NCBI RefSeq assembly: GCF_947507565.1
Contig: NC_089179.1
Coordinates: 2,559,747-2,623,746, forward strand
Source of the DNA: Oscarella lobularis
Taxonomy: Eukaryota > Porifera > Homoscleromorpha > Homosclerophorida > Oscarellidae
Length of the DNA: 64,000 nt
Direction: 5' to 3'
Positions 55,119 through 64,000 of this stretch are shown here, piece by piece (the first letter of the stretch is position 1; every line of letters starts with the position of its first letter). Below the pieces are notes generated by a model. That model did not search any database. It saw nothing but the letters and a program-made list of their open reading frames with translations, and was not told the DNA's origin. Both the position numbers and the translations under genes were made by a program.

Positions 55119-55202
55119 TGGTGTGACTAGGACAAGAGCACGTTACCTTAGGTATCTGTTATATGTTCCGTGTAATCACAACTCAGCCACAAATGGTGTC
55201 GG

Positions 55203-56446
55203 ATGAATCGCTCGATGAATCCTGAACATTTCGATTTCCGCAACGGAGCGAAGGTCTGGCCACAATGGATCAGCCACTTCGAGAGATACCGCATCGCCAC
55301 GCGCCTCAACAATAAAGCTCAGCTTGTGCAGGTTCGCACCCTCCTCTTCCACAAGAGGAAGCGTGGAGAAGAGCTCTTTCGCTCGTTCAACCTCGACCCC
55401 CAACGAAGAAGACTCGTACGGAGTCGTTGGAGATGGCTTTGACGCCCACTTTTTCCGTCGACGAAACGGTATATATGAACGCCCGTTTCTACCAACGCGT
55501 GCAAAAAGACGGGGAATCAGCCGAAGATTTCATTGCTGCGCTCTACACTCTCTCGGAGTACTGCGCGTTCCGCGACTTTCGCGACAAAATGATACGCGAT
55601 GGCATCGTCATCGGTCATCGCGATCATGAGCTTTCGAAGAAGCAGCAGCTGCGTCCCGTCCTTACGCTCGAGGACGCCATCACTCTCGTTCGCCAGCACG
55701 AAGATGTCGCGCGCCAGCAGACCGTCGTCCCTTCGCAGACGACAGCTCCGCCCCCGGCGCCATCTCTCGAGGCGATTGCCACGCCGCCGCGCTCCGCTCC
55801 GCGCCGTTCCCGTCCGAAACAAGCGCATCAACCCGCTTGCGCATCAACTCGCTTGCGCAAATCGGACCGCAAACAACAGCAGCAGCTGTCGTCGAAAGCT
55901 GCTCAATGCAGGTGGCGTGAACTCCCTTCACACCCGCGTGCGAATTGTTCCGCTTCGACCGAAGAATGTGCCAAGTGCGGCAAGCGAGGGCACTACGCTC
56001 GCGTCTGCCGCAGTACACAAGCACAAGCTGTCCGCGAAGTTAATCAATCAGCTGACGAACTCACCGAAGAAGTAACCGCAGAGTTCGGCGGTGTATTCCC
56101 GGGAAAACTCTCGGAAGACAAAACAACGGCACGTGACACATCGTGGTTCGTTCCTCTACTCATCGGCCCCGTTCCTGTCGTTTTCAAAAGCGATACTGGC
56201 GCAGACGTCACGGCAATACCCGAATGGTTATATCAAATAGCGTTTTGCGTGCCGCTTTCCAAATTGTCACTTCCGCTCTCTTCCGCTTCCGGCCACGCCC
56301 TCAATTTTGTCGGAAGATTTGACGACGCCCGTCATCGCATCGATCGCACGGGTTCCTATAACGAACCGATCTACGTCGTCAAGAATCTGCGTACGCCGCT
56401 TTTATCGCGCAAATTCAGCGTCTTGAAGCGCTCGACTCGTCATTGA
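55203..56446 (+). pseudogene. Gag and protease of the deleted gypsy-like element
   Basis: Plus strand: NPEHFDFRNGAKVWPQWISH, then after a frameshift near 55420 the gag body (YMNARFYQRVQKDGESAEDF, RDKMIRDGIVIGHRDHELSK), a Pro/Arg/Gln-rich linker, one CCHC knuckle CAKCGKRGHYARVC and an aspartic protease FKSDTGADVTAIPEW. The DTGA active site is intact. A stop follows at 56446 and the frame changes. Confidence 0.75.
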
Positions 56447-57141
56447 ACGTCCGCCAAGAATTTCCGGTTCTCTTCCGTGGTCTAGGGAAGATCCCGGGTG
56501 AATACACCATTGCTCTCGACGACGACGCCAATCTCTACTGTTTTCAGCACGTTACAAGCAGTCCTAATTATCCGCAACGTAACGGCGCGGCGGAACGAAT
56601 GGTCAAATCCATCAAAGCTCTTCTCAACAAAGCGTCGGACCCTCATCTAGCTCTCATGGTCTACCCCTCTACTCTTGAAAATGGCTTCTCTCCAACCAAA
56701 ATTCTTATGGGCCGCCGAATTCGCACAACAATTTCGCTACAAAATACAGCGTTGACGCCCCAAACGCCAGACTTCGCTAATATACGCCAAAAGGAAGAGC
56801 AGAGACGTACGCAGCAGAAAACGATACTCGACCAACGCCACTTCGCCCAGGAGTTGCCCCACTTAAAGGATTGAGATAGAGTGTGGGTAAAAGATCGCCA
56901 GGAATACGCTCGAGTGACAGGCGCTCATACAGCACCTCGCTCGTATCTTCTCATATCACGTTACGGTGAACTCCGTCGCAATCATCGTCAACTCGTCAGC
57001 ATGCCATATCCTGATATCGGAAGTTCCGGAGATCCAGCCGACGCCGACGAAGAGCCCGACGATGGTCCCGCGGAACAACATCGCCCTTCCACCACGAGCC
57101 GTGGACGCACCGTCATCAGTCCATCGCGCTTCGACGAATAA
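56443..57141 (+). pseudogene. Residual integrase end of the deleted gypsy-like element
   Basis: The first 30 codons continue the polymerase leader (NVRQEFPVLFRGLGKIPGEY), then the frame jumps directly to SPNYPQRNGAAERMVKSIKA, the part of integrase around its catalytic Glu. Next come NGFSPTKILMGRRIRTT and a C-terminal tail ending SPSRFDE. A single TGA at 56872-56874 interrupts it. RT and RNase H have been deleted. Confidence 0.75.
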
Positions 57142-57227
57142 CAGTCGATCCCGGAAATGGGGATATGGTGTGACTAGGACTACAGCACATTACCTTAGAT
57201 GTCTGTTATATGTTGTCTGATCACAAA

Positions 57228-58323
57228 CAAATTTACTCGGCATCTTACCCACACACATGTGACGTATAAGATAGGTACAAGGCCAATTTTAGCAGAGAAA
57301 GATTGTGGAACAGGCGTGGGTCCGAGGCTATGCATCCGGTACGTCATCGGCAGCATAGGTTGCGTCGGGTAAACGTAACTCGTTGCTGTATTTGGGAGGG
57401 AGACTGTTCTGACATCCTGCTTCGTACAGTGAAAACACAAGCTCGACATTTGAATCGTTTTCCTGGTCTCACTTTTCACGGCGGCGACAACGGCGGGGTT
57501 CTCGGCCCGCAAAAGCTTGATGATCTTCCTTTGCTTATCGAATTAACTAGGCCTCCGATTAGCTTTTTTGCCCAACGTTGACGACAGGATCGGACGACGC
57601 ACAAAAGCGGCTCTTTCTTTTTCAGTTCAGTTTTCTTATGCTTCTGCAAGGATCAAAGGCGCGTCCCTCTCCGTCTTCAATTGGAAATCTGGCGGAGTTC
57701 AACGGTGTACCGCCGTACGATCGACGAGAGGGCGTGTCCTGCCCCGCCTAGCAAATGGTTGAACAATAACCAGTGCCTCAAATGCTAACATTCACAAAGG
57801 CCAGCATCATCCAAGAGCCTACAAGGCCACAAGTGATTATGCTGAGAGGCTGTCTCTGCTGTATCTAAGGAACCTGCGATCAATGGTCATCGAAACAAAA
57901 TTTACCGCTGCGAACTCTAAGGGAACGAGTCGGTAAAAACGCTTGTTTCCGTCTCAGACAAGCACCACAAGCCGTTGCTTTACCAATTTTTTGGAAGTAC
58001 AGTATGGAAAGACGACCGTTGTGTAAACAAGCGGTAGCTTGATGAAGCATTGTTGGCCTTGTCCGCCCAGCATGGGGTACTCTTAGGATACCCAGGCGGC
58101 GGTATATGTAAGTAGCGCCCGCCATCGTGCGCCAGCCATACGATGACGGCTTCTTGTTGACGTATCGTCCCCGCGACGTGGTAGCATCAACGACGAGATC
58201 TCTCCCAAGGCGTTCCCTACATGTATCCTTCCTGAGTCTACGTAGACGAGGAAATCCGCTTCTTTATGGTTGCGATCATTTTCTCGGAAATCGCCTACGC
58301 ACTGCTTTAAAAGCTAATCCAGC
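57228..58323. other. Gap, probably decayed DIRS or other TE sequence
   Basis: Frames such as RTKAALSFSVQFSYASARIK (57590, plus) look faintly protein-like but I cannot assign them. Nothing else is recognised. Confidence 0.35.
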
Positions 58324-58800
58324 ATGAAGTACAGGAAGGGCACACCACCTGTGTACCTTTCATTTGTTTTGGCGCCCCGGGCACAGCAGCGGGATGGTGT
58401 GACCGAGAAATTGCGCTTCGTGCATGCGGGACAATTTTGCTTTGCACAAGCTGAAAGGCCCCGGCAACGTGTCTTGTTTCTCGGTTTAGAGATTGACACG
58501 CAAGCGCAAGAGCTTCGCCTGCCGCGAAACAAGCTGCTCCTGGTACTGATACGGCAAAGGCAAGCGCTTCAAAAGGCTTTAAAGAGAGTTGAGGCCTACG
58601 TCATGACGCAATGACAGCCATTCCGGCTGGACGGTCGTTTGTGCGTCGGATTATTAATTTGTCGATGCGGCGTCCGTGATTGTACTTCTTGCTGCGTCGC
58701 AGTTCAGAGGCAAGGGCGAATTTGTTGTGGTAAAGTCAGTTGACGCAACAGTTTCGTTTGCCGGCACGTTGGCTAAATGAGAGCATTCGTCCCATTATGG
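58324..58800 (+). pseudogene. DIRS-type reverse transcriptase fragment
   Basis: Plus strand: RVLFLGLEIDTQAQELRLP with NKLLLVLIRQRQALQKALKR, the end of a DIRS RT, then after a stop at 58614 PAGRSFVRRIINLSMRRP and, shifted, SEARANLLW. The same GRSF.RR.I block and AR.NL.WW occur at 30-160 of the window, so this is a second, more decayed copy of that family. Confidence 0.6.
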
Positions 58801-59363
58801 AGTTGAAGCCGTCATATCAAATCTGTGTTCGTCGCCAAATAGAAACATCGAGAACTACTGGCCACAGGAACACACGATATACTACTTCCGCAGGCAAAGC
58901 ATCCGTGGATGGTGTGGTCGCCCTTCTCCTCTGATCCCGGATAGTCTACCTGGGAAAAATTGCGTTAATGAAATGCATTCAGCCAAGAGTTCTTTTGGAT
59001 TGCCGCGCTCAGAAGTGTAAGCACCGCAGAAAATTAAATTGACTGCTCTGCTAACGCCAAGGAAGCGGACGGCGCAGTTGCATTTTGGAAAACGCCGTGG
59101 CTATTCGTCCTGAAGCAGGACGAATACGTCAGATGCTATTCGTCCTGATGTTAGCGCACTTTAGTGGTCGGAAGGTATGCTCCCAGAGTATGCACCCAGC
59201 AATACCATCACTATTTTACGTAACGCAATGAATGTTTCAGGCTGTATTAATTTTGATTAATGCCTTGTTCATACACATTTAGATAACGTAATATCTTACG
59301 AACTAACAAGTCTCTTTCATAATCTATCTGGTCCTGAGCAAGGTTTGAAAACTGCGTAAAGTT
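58801..59363. other. Gap, nothing recognised
   Basis: The motif attcgtcctgat/gaagcaggacgaat forms a small inverted pair near 59107-59150. No gene seen. Confidence 0.4.
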
Positions 59364-61199
59364 TTACCGCTTGGCTGCACTTGTGCAAGATCGGCAGTAC
59401 CACCTGTGTCCTTTGAAATTTCGGAGTCCAACGCACTGTAAATGGAACCATTGCAAGCAAGAATCGCATGCGATTGTATCTGCGTCTGCTTCCACGTGGC
59501 ATCTCCCGCAAAACCAGGTTGCTTTCTTCCGTAGTGCACGTATTACGTTGAGAACGACCATCCAAGCATCATCTGTAAAGCGACACTGCACAGCCTGGAG
59601 ACAGACGTTTTCGTCTAAGCAGCTTGCCGGAACGTTTTCCGGCTTGGCTTCCTCTTCCTTCTCTTCTATTAATTTTCCTGTCATAGCTTTCTCTGCCACA
59701 TTGTCATCAACAAACCAGCCCAACATAACTACAAGAGAAAGTGACGCAACAAACAATAGCTATGGATTGGGGCAGCTTTTTACTTCGGTGCCTTTCACTT
59801 TCTTCTTTTCTCAAAAAAGGAAGAGGTTTTCCAGAGGACGTTTTTGCTCTCTTACTCGGGAGCCCGATAACTGTTTTGTCGTGACGTTTGGGACGGCCAC
59901 GACGCCGAATTTTTGGAGGTAGTGTTAGTTTTCTCACTGAGTCTTTTTCAAAAAAATATGTTAACTATGAAAATTAGTTTCATTCATGCCGTACCTGGTT
60001 CCAAACCTGGTTCTTCGTCCTGTTGCTCATCCTGTTGCTTGCCTTCAGCCATTGCGCCGCTGCCGCAGCTCTCCGTGTCTTCGGAGTTTTGCAGACGACT
60101 GTCGGATTCTTTTACAAGTATTGCCTCTTCACCGCAAGCCCATGTGTGGACAAGCGAGCTGACTAGCTCAAATCTTCTTTTGAACGTTTCCATTCCTACT
60201 TCAGCAGCGAGCTGAGGAATTCTTTTAGTGAGACGCTCCATTTTTGAAAATTTTTGGTGTTAATTTAGAACAGAAACCCTTCTGAAGTCGTCGCCGTCAT
60301 GGTCGATCGTTGGATGGTCGATTGCCGTTATCTGCGTACTCAAGTGGCATGAAGTTTTGAAAGTGCTCTGTTTTTACTAACCTCGACGTCAGCATCTTCG
60401 TAATCCGTCCTTAGCCGAGAACTCCAATATTCTTTTAAATAGCGCACGGTCCAGCGATCGGAAATGCCAACTTCATTGAAGAGATCTTCCCCCTTAGCTG
60501 TTCGGACTGCAAAAACGTGACGACATGGAAGATGCATACAAATACTGAAGCTGCAGTCGCACGTGCCAGCTTGGGCGTTAACAGCATATAGCTTATCACC
60601 ATGTCTGTTTCTTGCTCTCCAGTGCGATTCATTTTCGGACTCCGAAGAGTTGCCTCAATGTGACTGACTGAACGCAATTGATGAACAACTTTGTCTAATG
60701 CGTATGGAGTTAGAAAGGCAGCAAATTGTTTCTCAACGGCGTTTTCACACGTAACGCGTCGTTTTGCAATAGTCATCAGCGTTCCGTGGTCTCTCTCGTT
60801 TCTTGTGGAGGACAGGTAGGCAAGAAAGTTGTCAAAAAATGAAGCGATATCTGCGTTAACGGTACAGACAGATTTGATCTTGGCGTTGATGCTTTCTAAG
60901 CGATTGTTTGTCCTCTCTCCGAGAGTAAAAGCGCCGTCGTTCAGTCCGTCAATCCATTCTTCCCGAATGTCCGCCCAGTGAGTATCAAAGTACCCTTTAA
61001 CAGAGGGCATACCGCAAGCGTCCAAAAGGTGATATAAACGATCGTACGTTTCTTCATCTTTGGCATAGCAAAACTTCTGCATCAACTCCAAGGCGAAGTC
61101 TCTCTCCCCGGATTTTATTTTCATTTTTTTACACGTAATTTCTCTGCTAAACGATCGTAACGTGTGAAACAAAGACAAAGTGAAGCTTGAGGAAAGCAT
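59364..61199 (-). pseudogene. Mutator-like SWIM transposase with AT-hook and PHD finger
   Basis: Minus order: LELMQKFCYAKDEETYDRLY, WADIREEWIDGLNDGAFTLG, ERTNNRLESINAKIKSV (the conserved end of ZSWIM1/3-like MULE transposases), then after a frameshift near 60590 the SWIM finger CDCSFSICMHLPCRHVFAVR. Next an acidic/Gln-rich spacer, an AT-hook in LPPKIRRRGRPKRHDKTVIG, and a PHD finger WFCGRCHVEADADTIACDS with WFHLQCVGL and WYCRSC. The catalytic DDE part upstream of 61199 is missing. Several intron or frameshift joins (60240-60340, 59760) are not resolved. Confidence 0.7.
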
Positions 61200-61256
61200 T
61201 TCCTGAAAGGACTCAATAATAAGTAGTTAGAATAAACGATATGTACTTGACACACC

Positions 61257-62607
61257 TTAAACATCTCTATATTGTGCTATTTCTGCTTTATCGAAAAAGA
61301 TTAAGTAAACATTTAGGCTGAAGGCTGGAAAGTTTACTTTGGCGATCCGGCTCAAAAAATTGTGACCGAATTTGCGACGCGTTACGGCAACTTGTCTCCA
61401 TTCTTTTTTGGACGTGGCCAATGCAGTCTTCTTTGCGTACTCGCGCTTGGGGTTCATACACCTTTACGCATTTGGGTGAGATAGAGAACTAAGGACTGTT
61501 CTTACCAACACTTTTCACCAATTCGAATAATTTCGAATCGCCGTCACTGAGGAGTTTAGTATACCTACATTGCATTGAAATAATTCCATGTGAAGCATGG
61601 ACTAATACTACCGTAGTTTATGTCTTTCAATTGAACGGTTCCAAAGAACACCTGCACCTTTAGCCTCCATTGCGTTTGCAGAGTATTCAAAATTTTGTGA
61701 GCATTTGTCTTGGTGTGCTTCTTTCCAAAGCAAGTATTCTTCTGATTGCTTGTCAGGATTCGACGCATCCATTTGACGGCATTTCGTTCACAAAGACGAA
61801 TAGAGATTGAAGTCGATGACGCAGGAGACATAAAAAAGAATAACAGCTTGCACACCATAATTTGAGCTATGCCCTCTGCGCGACCAAGTCCCGTCCAAGG
61901 AGACTCTAACATCAGCAAGCTCATTCATTTGAAGGGACTTTCTTCTGCGATAATAAGCCACTGCAGCGTCCGACGACTCCGTGAAAACCTAAACAACGCA
62001 TAATAACGCAGAATTATATCTAATAATGCAGATATCTTACACCAGTCAACGCCATATTGATTTGTGTCAAGTGATCATTCCAGGAGTCTATCACGGACGG
62101 CGAAGGCATGTCAAACGCGGCAGAGAACTTGACGATGTCTTCCCTGCTGCAACCCATCATCACTGATGCGATGGCTGCTCGACGATTGACGTCATAGCTC
62201 ATTCCATGCAAAGCATTATTCCTTGAGGTGGTAAATTTTGTGACACTATGAAAATAGATCACTGCAAATTACTGTAAACCAACGAGAGAAGGTTACTGTC
62301 TGCAAGCAAGGCAATAGAATTCACAGACGGAACACAGCCCACGGTGTTTTTGCTCTTTCATCGTTATTCTGTCACTGTGACAATTTTTGCACGACAAAGC
62401 TGACCTGAAAAATTCTAACAGGTAGGTCATGTCAATTAGTCGGTATCCAGACGGTCTGGTGTCCGCTTCGCGTGGGAGATGACGTGGAATCCATGACGAT
62501 GGAATGGGACCCGATTTCTTTCCCAACGCGTCCTCTTCGGCTTCTTTCTCGCGATGACGACGTTCGGCAGACTGTATTCGAGATTCTTTGCGATTTTTCC
62601 GCGGCAT
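61257..62607 (-). pseudogene. Second Mutator-like transposase (Mutator-like transposase domain)
   Basis: Start MPRKNRKESRIQSAERRHRE at 62607, then GYRLIDMTYLLEFFRSALSC with a CxxC pair, an intron, SYDVNRRAAIASVMMGCSRE, an intron at about 61990-62045, then in shifted frames VRVSLDGTWSRRGHSS (first catalytic Asp), LLSDGDSKLFELVKSV (second Asp) and KEDCIGHVQKRMETSC. This order matches the Mutator-like transposase repeat proteins common in invertebrates. Several frameshifts make it dead, and it stops before the C-terminal part. The neighbouring 59364-61199 gene is a different family on the same strand. Confidence 0.65.
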
Positions 62608-62738
62608 AAGCGATGTTTTAGACAGGGAAAACGGTATAAGAGTTGTGATGTACGGGGTTGGGGTTGATTCCAATAGACTGTGACTTCAGCAGCCACGCTA
62701 AATTGGCGTAGTCGACACTGGTTTCGAACCTTTCCAGA

Positions 62739-64000
62739 TGGCTTCAGTGGGCAAAATCGGCGTCTTCGAGAGCGAAAAAGAGGAATGGCGTCATTACATC
62801 GAGCGACTGGAATTCTACTTTGAGGCGAACGACGTCAAGGACGACGGCAAGAAGAAAGCGATTCTCCTCAGCGTTTGTGGGCCGGCGGCGTATCGAACAA
62901 TTCGATCCGCGTCGGCCGCACCGCTCACAACAGCATCTTACCACCAGATCAAAAGGCAGACAGAAGATCACTTGGATCCCACGCCGTCTAAGGCCACTCG
63001 CCGATGGCGTTTTCGTTTGCGACATCGAAAGCAGGGCGAATCGATAGTAGCCTACGTCGCGGAACTACGCAAATTGGCTGAACGCTGTGAGTTCCACGAT
63101 GTCGCAGAGGAGCTGTGCGACCAGCTCGTGGTTGGAGTGAATGACCACAAAATTCGTAGCAAGCTACTCGCGGAAAAGAAGTTGACTTTTGAGTCAGCGT
63201 TCGAGATCGCGCGTTCCACGGAAGTAGCCGAGATGCAATCACACGAAATGCAAGGGACACCAGACGAATCGGCTCATGCAGTGAGTACTGCAGCCGCGGA
63301 AAGCGCCGCGTTCAACGCGCAACAACGGAAGTGTTACCGTTGTAACGGAAACCATTCGCCCGCCACGTGTCGTTTTGCTTCACACACCTGCCACGAGTGC
63401 GGTAAATTGGGTCACGTTGCTCGTGCTTGCCGCAGTCGCCAACCGGCAACTCCCAAGGAGAAGAAAGGTACCAAGGAGTCGCTCAAAGCGAAGAAGGCAC
63501 ATAAAGTGTCGGAGGCACAAGCGACGGAGGAGGACAGCGATTCAGCGGAGGAATCGTTCCGAATTAACTTTTGCACAAAAGGCTCCCGAGTGGCGCCATT
63601 TATAGTGCCGTTAAAAATTGATGGCAAGCCGTGCTCGTTTGAGTTGGACACTGGCGCAGGCGTGTCCCTGATAGGAGAAGTAGAGTTTCGAAAACTGTGG
63701 TCGCGACGGAGCGCCCCGGCGTTACGGCGTGGCCGGGTAACGCTGTCGACTTACACGAAAGACCCAGTTCCGGTTCTCGGGGAATGCGATGTACGAGTGA
63801 GGTACGAAGGTCAGCGAAAACAGTTGACCCTGATTGTCGTGAAAGGTGACGGACCAAGCCTGATGGGACGCAACTGGCTCACGCAATTTCAGTTGGACTG
63901 GCCCCGTCTGGCAGCGTATCAGACAGCATCGGTCAATGCGTGTTCGGCAACGAGTGGGCTGCCGATCGTAACAAAATTTCCTGAGGTTTTTGGCAACGGA
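62739..64000 (+). CDS. Gypsy-type gag-pol, open to the window edge (partial)
   Basis: ATG at 62739, open without a stop for at least 420 codons to base 64000. Gag: GVFESEKEEWRHYIERLEFY, RFRLRHRKQGESIVAYVAEL, LVVGVNDHKIRSKLL. Two CCHC knuckles: CYRCNGNHSPATC and CHECGKLGHVARAC. Aspartic protease: SFELDTGAGVSLIGE to LMGRNWLTQFQLDW. The end, IVTKFPEVFG, is the usual entry to reverse transcriptase, which must lie beyond the window. Upstream, TTGGCGTAGTCGACA (62702-62716) looks like a primer-binding site; the LTR before it could not be defined. No lesion seen, so this may be an active element. Confidence 0.88.

Larger units (their letters stand above)
55119..57227 (+). mobile_element. Internally deleted gypsy-like retrotransposon
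   Basis: Short direct repeats starting tggtgtgactaggac at 55119 and 57167 and running about 65-70 bp (both contain cttag.t.tctgttatatgtt) are the probable LTRs. After the first comes a possible primer site TGGTGTCGGATG. Before the second is a purine-rich ggaaatgggga. Gag, protease and only the end of integrase remain; RT, RNase H and most of integrase are missing from one join near 56535. Confidence 0.65.

Noticed and set aside
58127-58327. Possible DIRS tyrosine recombinase
   Set aside because: Proximity to the DIRS RT piece raised the idea, but no R-H-x-x-R-Y pattern could be found.
1-64000. tRNA or rRNA genes
   Set aside because: GTTCGA-type B-box-like words were looked for by eye; none had a matching A box and cloverleaf arms. 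A tRNAscan run would settle this.

Overview
This is metazoan nuclear DNA, built almost entirely from transposable elements (TEs). Introns are very short (47-56 nt where I can place both ends), exons are split in the animal way, and the repeat families are of the kind abundant in sponges and cnidarians: DIRS, gypsy, Helitron, hAT, Mutator-like, P-like and IS630-like elements, plus SWIM-YqaJ, RecQ and HECT repeat genes. An early-branching marine invertebrate, perhaps a sponge, is my best guess. The species cannot be read from this window. I found no tRNA, rRNA or CRISPR array. Host-gene candidates are few and weak: a formin-like exon piece, one possible terminal exon, and two unrecognised multi-exon minus-strand genes.

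Layout. 1-5.5 kb: DIRS fragment, start of a SAP-SWIM-YqaJ gene, an array of paired hairpins, a HECT-type gene fragment and a dispersed repeat. 5.7-10.4 kb: a dead IS630-like transposase, then a minisatellite split by a complete 3,354-bp IS630/Tc1-like transposon (6700-10053). That transposon carries a two-exon HIRAN-domain gene next to its transposase. 11.4-13.4 kb: a complete non-autonomous Helitron whose empty site survives at 45977/45978. 13.6-16.7 kb: YqaJ fragment, a long-TIR element, and a second HIRAN gene. 16.7-26.1 kb: an unrecognised minus-strand TE-like gene cut in two by a head-to-tail array of three Helitrons (17231-25008), the last carrying an OB-fold (RPA-like) gene. 26.1-29.5 kb: HECT and RecQ pseudogenes. 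32.2-39.9 kb: a SWIM-YqaJ-PHD gene interrupted inside its YqaJ domain by a young gypsy element (32672-38360, 184-bp LTRs, GTAG target duplication). 40.8-44.6 kb: P-like transposase fragment, minisatellites, and the helicase end of an autonomous Helitron. 45.7-53.8 kb: dispersed repeat, BED-finger hAT fragment, a complete hAT element (49554-52413, 8-bp target duplication), an unrecognised minus gene and a THAP gene. 55.1-64 kb: an internally deleted gypsy element, DIRS fragment, SWIM/AT-hook/PHD Mutator-like transposase, a second Mutator-like transposase, and an open gypsy gag-pol running off the right edge.

How parts relate. Nested insertions can be undone by eye at single-base resolution in several places: HIRAN transposon in a minisatellite, Helitron in repeat R, Helitron array beside an intron, gypsy in YqaJ, hAT in an AT-rich site. 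The most novel signal is HIRAN-domain genes arranged tail-to-tail with a transposase-like partner in two unrelated elements, followed by the tandem Helitron array and the covarying hairpin array at 3053-3690.
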